A stretch of DNA of 57,357 nt from an uncultured Blautia sp. (GCA_905209435.1 CAJLTE010000010.1:1-57357); one strand, 5' to 3'; shown: positions 7,675 through 17,216, numbered from the stretch's first letter. Made by a program: numbers and translations. The notes: a model not told the origin generated them from the letters alone.

Positions 7675-9126
7675 TTATCTTGAATTATTATTCAGGTTAA
7701 TTTTTTTCGCCATATACACTTCCATAACTGTGCCTTCTCCCTCTGCGGAAGAAATCTTCAATCCATACCCAGGGCCATAATAGAGTGCAATTCTTTCTGA
7801 CACAGCGGCAAGTCCAAATCCGGCGCGTTCTCCGGTCCGGATGGCTTCCTGCACTTCATGGAGCCGTTCCGGTGTCATTCCCTGACCATCGTCAGTTACT
7901 CTCAACATCATGTCATCTCCCAGATCAAACCCTTCAATGAGAATCTTACCTTTTCCACGTTTATTTTTAATCCCATGATAAAGTGCATTCTCTGCAAGCG
8001 GCTGCAGAGTAAGTTTCGGAACCATAACCCCTTCCAGTTCTGATGGGATATTAATCTCGAACTCCATAATATCCCTGTATCTGGACTGCTGGATTTCAAG
8101 ATAACTTAATGTATGACGCTCTTCCTCAGAAAGTGGAATGATATCTTTCCCTTTGGAAAGCGAAGTTCGGAAAAATACCGACAGACTCGTAATCATATCC
8201 ACTGCATCCTGCTGCATACCGCCCTCTACCAGCCAGACAATGGTATCCAGTGTATTATATAAGAAGTGAGGATTTACCTGTGCCTGGATCAGCTGCAGTT
8301 CTGTCAAATGCTGCGCATCCTGTTCTTTGCGCACGTTTTCCAGCAAACCCTCGATCCTGCCAGCCATCTTTCGGGTACCTGCATCCAGTTCCTGAATCTC
8401 AATACAGTCTGCTGAAACCGGATTAATCGTCTTGTATTCTCCTTTTCCTACTTTCTTAATATTATGAAGGATTTCGGAAATCGGCTTCGTAATGCTGTAA
8501 GTCAGGCGGAAAGAACGTCGCATCAGGATAATCGTTGCGATCATGATTGCTGCGCACATAGTAATGATCGTCAGTCTCACATTTCCCGCAAGCTGAGATT
8601 CTACCTGTACTAACTGTGCCGCTTCCTGATAAATATAATTTTGCATTTCTTTTTCAAAAAGAGTCGTCAGGATTTCTGTATTGTTTGCCATAAATTCCTG
8701 GCGTTCCTGATAGTCCCTGATCTCAGTAAGCTGATTCATCCGTTTCTTTAGATTTTCCAGATAATTTGTCAAATATTTCAGAGAACGCAGGCTCTCTTTC
8801 TTTGTAGTAGTTTTCTTCAGTTTCTCTACTGTACTGATTGCTTTATTAACCTGTTCTATCGGAAGCCCGTCCTTTCCTCTTCGCCCAATACTTACATAAT
8901 AAATATCACGGTCAACTTCATTTTTGAAACTCATGTCACTGTTTGAACTTCTGTAATTAGCGTTATATTCTGTACTGACCGCCAGATTGTTAGATAACTG
9001 ATTGTATTCATTTGTATAATGCCAGAAAAAAACAAGAAGCACTATGATCAGTATTGCCATAGGAATCATAGTGCTCAGAAGCATCCACTTCATTTTGGTT
9101 TCCAGCTTTTCCTGCTTTTGCCTCAT
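7675..9126 (-). CDS. Sensor histidine kinase, YesM-like
   Basis: A 483-residue membrane histidine kinase of the LytS/YesM class. Transmembrane helices at about 14-36 and 184-203 flank a roughly 145-residue, mostly helical extracellular sensor. A HAMP-like linker follows (about 204-262), then a His_kinase domain with the phosphoacceptor in NPHFLYNTLD (His287) and a C-terminal HATPase domain (PLAENALYHGI, DDGQGM). The gene starts 3 nt after the response regulator stop codon, with AGGAGAGG inside the regulator's 3' end, so the two form one operon. The adjacent YtfQ-type transporter is the probable target. The ligand could be the sugar itself or the loaded binding protein. Confidence 0.9.
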   Translation of the reverse strand: MRQKQEKLETKMKWMLLSTMIPMAILIIVLLVFFWHYTNEYNQLSNNLAVSTEYNANYRSSNSDMSFKNEVDRDIYYVSIGRRGKDGLPIEQVNKAISTVEKLKKTTTKKESLRSLKYLTNYLENLKKRMNQLTEIRDYQERQEFMANNTEILTTLFEKEMQNYIYQEAAQLVQVESQLAGNVRLTIITMCAAIMIATIILMRRSFRLTYSITKPISEILHNIKKVGKGEYKTINPVSADCIEIQELDAGTRKMAGRIEGLLENVRKEQDAQHLTELQLIQAQVNPHFLYNTLDTIVWLVEGGMQQDAVDMITSLSVFFRTSLSKGKDIIPLSEEERHTLSYLEIQQSRYRDIMEFEINIPSELEGVMVPKLTLQPLAENALYHGIKNKRGKGKILIEGFDLGDDMMLRVTDDGQGMTPERLHEVQEAIRTGERAGFGLAAVSERIALYYGPGYGLKISSAEGEGTVMEVYMAKKINLNNNSR

Positions 9127-9129
9127 GAA

Positions 9130-10776
9130 TCAGACCTCTCCTCTCGTTTTTCGGTATTCACTCGGTGTCATACCCTGTGTTTTCTTAAAAAGATAACTGA
9201 AATAATGTGCATCTTTATATCCTACTTCTCCTGCAATCTCACTGGAACGCTTAGATGTACAGCGCAGCAGTTCCTTTGCTCTGCTCATTCGCAGAGCAGT
9301 CAGATATTCGATAAAGGTCTGTCCCATATTCTGACTGAAAAGTGCACTGAAATGATTGGCACTGACATTTGCCACATGAGCTACTTTGTTTAAAGAAATC
9401 TCCTCATCCATATAATGTTCGTTTATAAAATCCACTGCCTGTTTCAGCACACTTCTGTTCTGGTTACCGGCATTCTCATCACGGATCGAGATTGCCTTTT
9501 TCAGCAGATCCTCGGCATATGCAATAGAGGCTTCTGTAGACTGGCTTGTCTTTTCTACAATATCATCCGTCTCTTCTCTGGATAATTCCGCATCATCATA
9601 TCCTATTTTCTTAAGAAATGACAACACAGAAAAACGCACATTCAAAACCACATAATTACGGAATACCAGAGACTCCATAGGTTCCTGACCAATAGCATGG
9701 AAATAGTCGTGAACAAAACTGTCAACCTCATCCTCCAGACCGCTGCTTAAGAACTTCTGCAGAATTTCCGGATTCAGAGCATTGATATTCACATTCTTCA
9801 GCTGAACAGTCTCCGTTTTTGAAGTATCTGCTGAACTTTCTTTTACCTGCTCAAGCATATTATAATAAAGAATATGTCCGTCATACAGATAACGAAATGC
9901 ATAAGTTCTTGCTGCTGTATGATAGCTTTGTTTAATCCTGCTCAGACGGTCTGCCTCCTCACCAACTGCAATAAACCAGTCCGCATTCTTGCTGGTTTCC
10001 TCCATAATCTTTTTAATCGTTTCCACACATTCCCTGGTATTCGCTTCTATACTGTCACGTTGTCCCTTTACCAGAATTGCATAGCTGAATACCTGATGCC
10101 TGAAGAGCATTGCTACCGGATGACTGAGAAAATAATTTTCTATCTTCTTATGCACTTCAGCTTCCCAGTCAGAATATCCCTCTGATGAATTGCAGCTGCT
10201 GTCCGAAGTATCCGGACTAAAGATCAGAATATTGTACGCCTCTGCCACAATATCCAGATTCAGACGATCCGCCCTCTGATAAATCTCCTCCAGATTCGAA
10301 TCCGCCCGCACCAGAGCTTCAAAGAAATCCCTGCTTGCATTGCGCTCATACTCCTGCATCTCCAGGCGAAACTTCTCATAATACTCCATCTGCGTCTTCT
10401 CATGCTCATAACGATTATGGATCTCCTCCAGCCTCTCAATAAACGCATTCTTAGTAATCGGCTTCAGCAAATAATCCTCCACCCCGATACTGATCGCCTG
10501 CTTTGCATAATTAAAATCATCATAACCACTAAGAATGACAATCTTAATATTCGGCAGCTCCTTCTTCACCAGCTTACAAAGAGTCAGTCCATCCATAAAC
10601 GGCATCTTAATATCCGTGATCAAAAGATCCGGCTTACTCTTCAAAATCAAAGGCAGTGCCATCTCCCCATCCGACGCCTCCCCCGCAAGCTCAAAACCAT
10701 ACTGTTCCCAGGGAATCATCTTCTTGATCATCTCTCTGATCACAACTTCATCTTCCACCAAAAAAGTCTTTAACAT
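9130..10776 (-). CDS. Response regulator with AraC-type DNA-binding domain, YesN-like
   Basis: A 548-residue regulator: an N-terminal receiver domain (1-125) with the phosphorylated Asp55 in LLITDIKMPFMDG, a roughly 300-residue middle region of unknown role, and a C-terminal AraC/XylS double helix-turn-helix (about 445-545) with the motif AGEVGYKDAHYFSYLFKK. I start at ATG 10776, where GTAGGAGGAG sits just upstream and the receiver begins as MLKTFLVEDE; a longer in-frame extension has no ribosome binding site. It is paired with the YesM-like kinase directly downstream and probably activates the sugar transporter promoter at 7301. Confidence 0.92.
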   Translation of the reverse strand: MLKTFLVEDEVVIREMIKKMIPWEQYGFELAGEASDGEMALPLILKSKPDLLITDIKMPFMDGLTLCKLVKKELPNIKIVILSGYDDFNYAKQAISIGVEDYLLKPITKNAFIERLEEIHNRYEHEKTQMEYYEKFRLEMQEYERNASRDFFEALVRADSNLEEIYQRADRLNLDIVAEAYNILIFSPDTSDSSCNSSEGYSDWEAEVHKKIENYFLSHPVAMLFRHQVFSYAILVKGQRDSIEANTRECVETIKKIMEETSKNADWFIAVGEEADRLSRIKQSYHTAARTYAFRYLYDGHILYYNMLEQVKESSADTSKTETVQLKNVNINALNPEILQKFLSSGLEDEVDSFVHDYFHAIGQEPMESLVFRNYVVLNVRFSVLSFLKKIGYDDAELSREETDDIVEKTSQSTEASIAYAEDLLKKAISIRDENAGNQNRSVLKQAVDFINEHYMDEEISLNKVAHVANVSANHFSALFSQNMGQTFIEYLTALRMSRAKELLRCTSKRSSEIAGEVGYKDAHYFSYLFKKTQGMTPSEYRKTRGEV

Positions 10777-10969
10777 TCCACTCCTCCTACAGCCCAACCT
10801 CATCGGTTCCCGCTGTACTATATAAACATATTCACTCTGTTCTCCCAACAAATCTGATATAACTTTAATACATGTTGAATTATCAGGCAAGTCATTTTTA
10901 ATTTAAAAATCCCGTTTATCTACCTGCAGTCCCTCCCTTGCCTACAATCTCTCTTCATACCAGCCACCA

Positions 10970-11184
10970 GCGCGAAGCCGCATCTCTCTTCGGGTGAATT
11001 TGGAGGGGGATTAGTAACTCTTAGGCTGGAAAAATATGCGTTATGAAGAAAAATAGCAACCTGTCTGAGCGAAGTCAGCAACGGAGCGAGTTTTGCATTT
11101 TTCTTCATGCCTTTAGCAGATTTTTCCGGCCTTAGAGTTACTTATCCCCCGGAACTGAACCCGCAGAGAGATGCGGCTTCGCGC
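10970..11184. repeat. 215-nt near-palindromic intergenic element, copy 2
   Basis: Same length, orientation and fold as 2136-2350. The outer arms start GCGCGAAGCCGC and end GCGGCTTCGCGC. Differences from copy 1 are often paired: an A-T pair has become C-G and another A-T has become G-C in the outer stem, and an A-T and a G-C are exchanged in the inner stem. It occupies most of the gene-free stretch 10777-11309 and lies about 11 nt beyond the radical SAM terminator. Positions 10777-10969 should contain the response regulator promoter, but I cannot place it with confidence. Confidence 0.85.
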
Positions 11185-11203
11185 GTCCCTCCTGAAAAAA
11201 GCG

Positions 11204-11249
11204 AAAAAGCCTCCCACCCGGACAGGGGAGACCGGGCAAGAGACTTTTT
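11204..11249 (-). terminator. Terminator of the radical SAM gene
   Basis: Minus-strand AAAAAGTCTC pairs with GGAGGCTTTTT around an inner CCCGG/CCGGG stem and is followed by a second T-run, 60 nt after the stop codon. Confidence 0.8.
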
Positions 11250-11309
11250 CTGGCTTTAGCTAAGTTTTGAGTTAATGCTTTTTCTAGATTAATAGGATTA
11301 GTAAGTTAC

Positions 11310-12653
11310 TTATTTTGTCTGAAACAATTCCTCCGCCTTCGGTTTCCAATGCTCTGCATAAGCATCACACTTCGCACAAAGATGCTCAACAGATTCCGGA
11401 GACTGTAAGTCTGTAGACTTGGCGCCTGACTCTGCAACCATCTGACGCAGCTTCTGCGGGTTTTCAAGCATTGGACATGGACGAAGCATATTTTCATTAA
11501 ACGGCTGTCCATTATGATATGCCATAAAGATCGGACTCTTCAGCGCTTCAAGCAGAGTATTCTTGTAAATATTTGCATTGGAATAATGAATAAATACACA
11601 AGGATCAACATCACCGTTCGCATTAATATGCAGATAACGTCTTCCTCCTGCAATACATCCGCCAACATACTGCGCATCATTCTGGAAATCCATTCCGAAG
11701 ATTGCTTTTGTAGAACGATATTCTCTGATCTTATGGTACATCTTTTCACGCTGCTCCGGGTTAGGCATTAATTCTACTACAGCATCATTACCTGTCGGCA
11801 TATAATGGAAGAACCATACAAATAATGCACCGCAGTCAATAATATGATCAAAGAACTCTTCACTGCTTACGCTGTCAACATTAGCAGAGGTATAACAGGT
11901 AGATACACCAAACGGAAGTTTGTGAGCTTTCAGAAGTTCCATTGCATGCATAACTTTCTGGTATACACCATCTCCACGACGTCCATCGTTTGCTTCCTCA
12001 GATCCTTCAAGGCTGATAGCAGGTACGAAGTTCTTTACACGGAGCATTTCCTGACAGAATTCTTCATCGATCAGAGTACCATTTGTAAAAGAAAGGAACT
12101 CACAGTCCGGATATTTTTCGCAGATACGCATCAGGTCTTTCTTACGAACCAGCGGTTCACCGCCTGTATATATGTACATATAAGTTCCCATTTTTCTGCC
12201 CTGCTCTACGATAGAACAGATGGTGTCAAAATCAAGATTCAGTTTGTGACCATATTCAGCTGCCCAGCATCCTGTGCAGTGCAGATTACAGGCACTTGTC
12301 GGATCAAGTAGAATTGCCCACGGAACATTACAGTTATTTGCTTCTGCAGTTTCTTCCTGAAGAGCACTTCCCTTTAAGCTGGCATTGATAATAAAGTTTG
12401 TAAAGAATGCCTCACGTACACCCGGATCCAGATCATAGATTCTCAGGATCAGTTTATACCAGTTGCTGTCTTTATCCTGAATCGCATTACGGATTGCATT
12501 TCTCTGTGCTTCATACCATCCGTCCGGTACGAATTTATCTACAAGTTCCATCAGTTTCGGTATATTTACTTCCGGGTCCTTTTCCAGATAACCCAGACCT
12601 GTTTTAACTGCTGCTGCGAGTGCAGCCTGTTTTGCTTTGTCCATTAACTTCAT
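11310..12653 (-). CDS. Radical SAM protein with SPASM/twitch-like C-terminus, function unknown
   Basis: A 447-residue radical SAM enzyme. A helical N-terminal region (1-105) precedes the core, where Cys122, Cys126 and Cys129 form the CxxxCxxC site for the SAM-binding 4Fe-4S cluster in ACNLHCTGC. The GGEP motif follows (TGGEPL). The C-terminal part has further cysteines (GGCIAGG, DPCVF, RPCPM, LCAKC), as expected for a SPASM or twitch domain carrying auxiliary clusters. It starts behind AAGGAGGAG, 148 nt after a DUF308 gene on the same strand, and has its own terminator. No peptide precursor or biosynthetic partner is encoded nearby, so the substrate cannot be named; peptide or small-molecule modification are both possible. 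Confidence 0.85.
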   Translation of the reverse strand: MKLMDKAKQAALAAAVKTGLGYLEKDPEVNIPKLMELVDKFVPDGWYEAQRNAIRNAIQDKDSNWYKLILRIYDLDPGVREAFFTNFIINASLKGSALQEETAEANNCNVPWAILLDPTSACNLHCTGCWAAEYGHKLNLDFDTICSIVEQGRKMGTYMYIYTGGEPLVRKKDLMRICEKYPDCEFLSFTNGTLIDEEFCQEMLRVKNFVPAISLEGSEEANDGRRGDGVYQKVMHAMELLKAHKLPFGVSTCYTSANVDSVSSEEFFDHIIDCGALFVWFFHYMPTGNDAVVELMPNPEQREKMYHKIREYRSTKAIFGMDFQNDAQYVGGCIAGGRRYLHINANGDVDPCVFIHYSNANIYKNTLLEALKSPIFMAYHNGQPFNENMLRPCPMLENPQKLRQMVAESGAKSTDLQSPESVEHLCAKCDAYAEHWKPKAEELFQTK

Positions 12654-12801
12654 GTGATTTCTCCTCCTTGTTGTAATGTAATTATCTATTTTAACATCTG
12701 CACACCTGGATGCTTAAGATGCCGGGGTAAAGGTTACGCGGTTGCCCAACAGTCTTTCCGTTTACATCTCATATGCAAATACAGTTATCTGAAGCTCAGT
12801 A

Positions 12802-13392
12802 CTATCTTATTCTGTCTTCATCCATATCTATGATATCCTGTTTCTGATTATTGATAATTTTTACAGTGTAAACTGCTACGCACAAATTCAGAATTCCTTC
12901 AAACAGGATAGAAACTCCGACCAGAATCATCATTACCTCTGCTGCTTCAAAAGGTCTTACCAGAAGTATAAATCCCAGAACTCCTGTAAGAATCGCTACC
13001 GCAAGAATTCTCCACCAGAGATTTAATCCAAATTTCTTTGCATCTATTGATATCTGAATCTTAAAAAGTGCATCCGCAAGAATCAAAATACCAAAGATTC
13101 CAAAGATCAGATTAACTACCACATCCCTGCGCATAATAATGATCACTCCCACTGCCGCCAGCAGTACGCCAAAAGCAAGATCAAACTGAAATGCCAGACA
13201 GTAAAAATCTCTGGATAAATATCCTATAATCTTAATACATCCATATACAATAAGCATAATTCCTACTGCCGTGCAAAATACCGCCATCGAACAATCCGGC
13301 CATATGATCAGGCAGGCGCCCAGAATCATAAATAGAACAGACATGACAATATATCCATTTTTTGCTAATTTCAACTGTTTCAGTGCATTCAT
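12802..13392 (-). CDS. DUF308 (HdeD-like) membrane protein
   Basis: A 196-residue protein with six hydrophobic segments in three helical pairs, typical of the HdeD/DUF308 family. In E. coli, HdeD is linked to acid resistance, but the biochemical role is unknown. I choose the ATG at 13392 because AGGAGGAG lies 7 nt upstream; a start seven codons earlier would sit on top of that site. It lies between the TetR gene, separated by a strong terminator, and the radical SAM gene, with which it may be cotranscribed. Confidence 0.85.
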   Translation of the reverse strand: MNALKQLKLAKNGYIVMSVLFMILGACLIIWPDCSMAVFCTAVGIMLIVYGCIKIIGYLSRDFYCLAFQFDLAFGVLLAAVGVIIIMRRDVVVNLIFGIFGILILADALFKIQISIDAKKFGLNLWWRILAVAILTGVLGFILLVRPFEAAEVMMILVGVSILFEGILNLCVAVYTVKIINNQKQDIIDMDEDRIR

Positions 13393-13453
13393 AACGCCTC
13401 TCCTCCTTTCCATAGCCGTATTATAGCTGTGATTTTTTTAACAATAAATAGAC

Positions 13454-13492
13454 AAAAAAAAGCCCATGTCTAAAAACTAGACATGGGTTTTA
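13454..13492. terminator. Strong terminator after the TetR gene
   Basis: Perfect stem CCCATGTCTA/TAGACATGGG (13463-13487) with T-runs on both sides. On the minus strand it ends the TetR transcript; eight T residues follow the stem there. Confidence 0.9.
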
Positions 13493-13552
13493 TTTTGTAT
13501 AACAGTCAGATAAAGAAATTATCTGCATTAAAGCCAAACTCTGTACCGAAAT

Positions 13553-14107
13553 TCAGGACTTGTTCAGAATCGCATTCAATTCCGGATGACGTTCCAAAAG
13601 CTGCGCTGCCTCGCGCATTTCAGCTCCCAGATCATACTCAAGTCCATGATCCAGCCATTCCATCAGAATTCCTATGAACAAACATTTATAATATTTAATA
13701 AGAATCTGGATTTCCTCATTTTTCAGGTTAAACTTATCCAGATTTTTCTCAAAATACTCTGTAATAATATAAGAAGCAACTTCATTCATATAAATAAGAA
13801 ATGTATCTCTTTTTACTGATTTATAAACGTTCAGCATCAATTTTCGGTTATTTCTGACCAAAGCTGCCATCTCTTCCATACATTCCAGGATCGATGCTTT
13901 CTCATGAGGAGATTCCAGAATCTCATCCCATTTCTTTTTAAAAATAAACTCCACCACATCCGGAATATCCCTGAAATGATAATAAAAAGTATTTCTGTTT
14001 ACCCCACATCTCTCTACAATATCCTTCACTGTAACCTTAGACATGGGTTTCTCTTCCAGTAATTCTGTAAAAGTTCTTGCAATTATTTCCTTTGTAAAAC
14101 CAGACAT
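13553..14107 (-). CDS. TetR/AcrR family transcriptional regulator
   Basis: A 184-residue regulator whose N-terminal helix-turn-helix (residues about 20-50: VTVKDIVERCGVNRNTFYYHF) is the classic TetR DNA-binding motif. The C-terminal helical domain is of the dihydroxyacetone-kinase-activator-like type (TetR_C_8-like) with no identifiable ligand. I use ATG 14107 because the domain begins directly after it; the longer in-frame upstream extension overlaps the promoter and shows no domain. The target could be the downstream DUF308/radical SAM unit or the upstream GH3 gene. Confidence 0.87.
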   Translation of the reverse strand: MSGFTKEIIARTFTELLEEKPMSKVTVKDIVERCGVNRNTFYYHFRDIPDVVEFIFKKKWDEILESPHEKASILECMEEMAALVRNNRKLMLNVYKSVKRDTFLIYMNEVASYIITEYFEKNLDKFNLKNEEIQILIKYYKCLFIGILMEWLDHGLEYDLGAEMREAAQLLERHPELNAILNKS

Positions 14108-14234
14108 ATTATCTTCCCCATCACACTTTACACTGTACCAAGCGGTCTTTTTTGTATCCGCCCTGCTGCCTGTTCGCAACCACTTTTCACTGTAAATTCC
14201 GCACATTCTCCAGTGGGTTCCGAGTATTTTCATT

Positions 14235-14263
14235 ATTATGCCATAAAGATTATTTTTTTGCAA
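14235..14263 (-). promoter_or_regulatory. Predicted promoter of the TetR gene
   Basis: Minus strand -35 TTGCAA (14263-14258), 17-bp spacer, -10 CATAAT (14240-14235), giving a leader of about 120 nt before the start codon. Confidence 0.5.
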
Positions 14264-14281
14264 GCATTTCACAAATTGGTC

Positions 14282-17047
14282 TTACCTGTTGGGAATCAGT
14301 ACTATTTCTTTAATTTCCAGACTATCTGCACCATAAAAAAGTTTAATATAGTGATTATGTCCAAATCCCATATTCAGGATACGACTTTCTTCTACCCATT
14401 TTCCATTTGTTCCCTGCACAGAAACAGTCATCTTATGAATATTATCCAAAAATACAGAAACAGGAAGCTGAGCCAGTTCTCCAAGATCAGATTTAAGAGT
14501 AAATTTCATAGTGAAATCTCCCTCAAAGTCATTAGTCACTGCCAGCACATCCGCATTTCCCTTTGCAGGATGCAGCATAGAACCATCGATTACAATCTGC
14601 TGCGTCTGCGGATCACTAACCAGATTTACCAGACTTCCGGCATCTATGTCGTCCTCTTCTTTGGTATTCATAGCCTCCAGCTCTTCCTTGCAGATTCTGT
14701 CTGTCAAAAGCAAAATTGACGGACTCTTTAACAGAAATCCCAGGATATTTGCCGCATTTCTCTGCAGCTCACCCAGCGTAATCTTTCCTGCATGAAGCAT
14801 CTCCTCTACATCATCATTCTCCGGATTCGCTTTTGCATTACTTACTACCATATATATATCATTCTGGGCAGCAACCATCGGCGCTTTCACAGGAACTTCT
14901 GCCTGATGTCCCTCATAATTGGATTTCGCCCACCAGTCAGTCATAACAATACCATCAAATCCCCATTCTTTACGGAGAATCGTTGTACACAGATCATAAC
15001 TTCCCGCAGTCCAAAGTCCGTTTACGCTTCCGTAAGTAGTCATTACAGAACGCGCACCACCTTCTTTCACTGCAATTTCAAAGCCTTTCAGATAAATTTC
15101 ACGCAGACATCTCTCAGACATTACAGAATCAGAAGTACTTCTTCCTACCTCCTGATTGTTTCCGCAGAAATGCTTGATCGTACTTCCAATTCCAGATCTT
15201 GCCATCGCTTTTACCTGTGCTGCACAGATTCTTCCTGTAAGGATCGGATCCTCGGAAATGTACTCAAAGTTACGTCCATTCAGGGGATTTCTGTGAATAT
15301 TCATGCCAGGTCCAAGGAGGGAATCAATCTTGTTCAGACGAAGTTCTTTCCCTGTCATCTCATATAAATCACCTACAAGTTCCGTATTAAAAGTACAACC
15401 CAATAATGTTCCGTTCGGCAGAGAGAACGCTTTTGTGCCGCAGTCCATACGGATACCGGACGGACCATCTGAACAGCATCCAACCGGAACTCCAAGTGCC
15501 TGCAGGGATTCTGTTATACCCCCAAACGCAGCTGCCGTTCCTGCTGTAACTTTCGGGCTGCACATGCCTTCACCACGGAACATTGCGATCAGATCTTCTT
15601 CACTGATCTGTGCTACAAACTCATCCATAGAGACTTTCCTATCCAGCACATCAGCCAGCTTATAGCCTTTATCTCCTGTATAATCCAGAGTCTTTGGCAT
15701 CTCCTCTGATCTGCGCTTCTGTGTATCTACTGTACGCACCGGTACATCCTCTGTCACTGCCTCATATGTACCATCTGACATCAGAACAGCTTTCATTCTC
15801 TGAAATTTTTCAACCGGTGCATATGCCTCCTGTAACTGTTCAAGTACACGGAATTCTTCTTCATAAGTTCCTGCAGACTCTGCATTTCTCACATCACTGC
15901 CTACAAAAATCTCATACATTCCTTCTTCCAGAACATAGCAGGATTTATGACCTGTCACGCCGCTGTCATCATAAGAAGCCATATCATATTTCGGAATAAT
16001 GATCATAAGCTTCTCTGTCTCACCCGGTGCCAGTTCTTGTGTCTTGGCAAATCCGATCAGCTTTCTTGTCGGATTTCCAAGCTGGCCCTGCGGTACTTTT
16101 ACATAAATCTGAACGACTTCTTTTCCCTTTATACTGCCCGTATTGGTTACTGTGGCAGATACTGTAAGTTCGTCCTTTGTATTCTTAAAAATTTCAGCTT
16201 TTGTCTCGAATGTTGTATAGGATAATCCATATCCAAACGGATAAAGCACTTTATCCTTCGCAAAAGTCTCAAAGTAGCGGTAACCTACATAAATATCTTC
16301 CTTATAGTAGTTCTTAAAAGGGTCTCCGAAATTTGCTGTAGACGGATAATCCTTGATGTTTTTAGCAATAGTATCTGTCAGTTTTCCACATGCGCAGACT
16401 TTACCGGTCAGTACATCAGCAACTCCATTACCGCCTTCCTGACCGCCCTGCCATACATACAGAACAGCTTCCGGATGGTACTTCTCCACCCAGCTCATAT
16501 CAATAATATTACCCACATTCAGCACTACAACTGTACGCCTGCTGGCCTCACAGACACGGCGGATCATATCCTCCTCAGTCTCAGTCAGACAATAACTTCC
16601 TGCCTTCTCATTATTGTCCTGATCTTCACCTGCAGTTCTTCCGACGATAACCAGAGATACGTCATTGCTGCGGGCACAGTCCAGCATCTCATCAGTGACT
16701 TCCATCTCCTTCTGGCACCACGGCACACGGCCCCATCCCTGACCTTCATCAAAAGGATTCTCTTTGATCCAGTCTGCATAGATTCTCATCAGTTTCTCAT
16801 CCAGATGAATCTCCTTACATTCTTTTAACGCATCAAGAATTCCCACTACATATCTGGTATTTACCAAACCACCAGAACCAAGTCCGCTCTTATAATAATG
16901 AAAAGCCATGCGGCCAAAAACGGCGACTTTTTCTCCTGTCCTTAACGGAAGTGCCTGATCCTCATTCTCCAGAAGTACACATCCTTCAGCTGCCGCCTGT
17001 CTTGCCAACGCCGCATATTTCTCTAAATCCAGTTTGTAATCGTTCAT
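14282..17047 (-). CDS. Glycoside hydrolase family 3 enzyme with permuted domain order
   Basis: A 921-residue cytosolic GH3 enzyme (beta-glucosidase, beta-xylosidase or related). The usual order is reversed. The alpha/beta sandwich normally found in the C-terminal half comes first (about 12-250, AAEGCVLLENEDQALPL), followed by a fibronectin-III-like domain (about 265-410, VTNTGSIKGKEVVQIYV). The TIM barrel comes after that (about 480-800), with the nucleophile Asp704 in GIVMTDWW. A further beta-rich tail occupies about 830-921. Inverted GH3 enzymes are known in rumen and gut clostridia. Start ATG 17047 has GGAAAGGA upstream. It stands alone between the TetR gene and phoU. Confidence 0.88.
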   Translation of the reverse strand: MNDYKLDLEKYAALARQAAAEGCVLLENEDQALPLRTGEKVAVFGRMAFHYYKSGLGSGGLVNTRYVVGILDALKECKEIHLDEKLMRIYADWIKENPFDEGQGWGRVPWCQKEMEVTDEMLDCARSNDVSLVIVGRTAGEDQDNNEKAGSYCLTETEEDMIRRVCEASRRTVVVLNVGNIIDMSWVEKYHPEAVLYVWQGGQEGGNGVADVLTGKVCACGKLTDTIAKNIKDYPSTANFGDPFKNYYKEDIYVGYRYFETFAKDKVLYPFGYGLSYTTFETKAEIFKNTKDELTVSATVTNTGSIKGKEVVQIYVKVPQGQLGNPTRKLIGFAKTQELAPGETEKLMIIIPKYDMASYDDSGVTGHKSCYVLEEGMYEIFVGSDVRNAESAGTYEEEFRVLEQLQEAYAPVEKFQRMKAVLMSDGTYEAVTEDVPVRTVDTQKRRSEEMPKTLDYTGDKGYKLADVLDRKVSMDEFVAQISEEDLIAMFRGEGMCSPKVTAGTAAAFGGITESLQALGVPVGCCSDGPSGIRMDCGTKAFSLPNGTLLGCTFNTELVGDLYEMTGKELRLNKIDSLLGPGMNIHRNPLNGRNFEYISEDPILTGRICAAQVKAMARSGIGSTIKHFCGNNQEVGRSTSDSVMSERCLREIYLKGFEIAVKEGGARSVMTTYGSVNGLWTAGSYDLCTTILRKEWGFDGIVMTDWWAKSNYEGHQAEVPVKAPMVAAQNDIYMVVSNAKANPENDDVEEMLHAGKITLGELQRNAANILGFLLKSPSILLLTDRICKEELEAMNTKEEDDIDAGSLVNLVSDPQTQQIVIDGSMLHPAKGNADVLAVTNDFEGDFTMKFTLKSDLGELAQLPVSVFLDNIHKMTVSVQGTNGKWVEESRILNMGFGHNHYIKLFYGADSLEIKEIVLIPNR

Positions 17048-17174
17048 GTATTGTCCTTTCCTGCAGAAACAATATTTCTGTTTCAACTCATTATGATCAA
17101 TTTCCAATTCCCATCTTATCAGAAAAATACATCACTGAAAACACCAAATATTTACAGGAAAATAATCCACTAAA

Positions 17175-17216
17175 TTTGTATAATAGGAAATTCATGGAAA
17201 TTTCCTATTATACAAA
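17175..17216. promoter_or_regulatory. 42-bp palindrome with 18-bp perfect arms
   Basis: TTTGTATAATAGGAAATT and its exact reverse complement are separated by only six bases. Each arm contains TATAAT, so both strands carry a -10-like box. It lies between the phoU terminator and the GH3 start, 128 bp upstream of the latter. It could be an operator or simply an AT-rich hairpin; function unknown. Confidence 0.6.
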
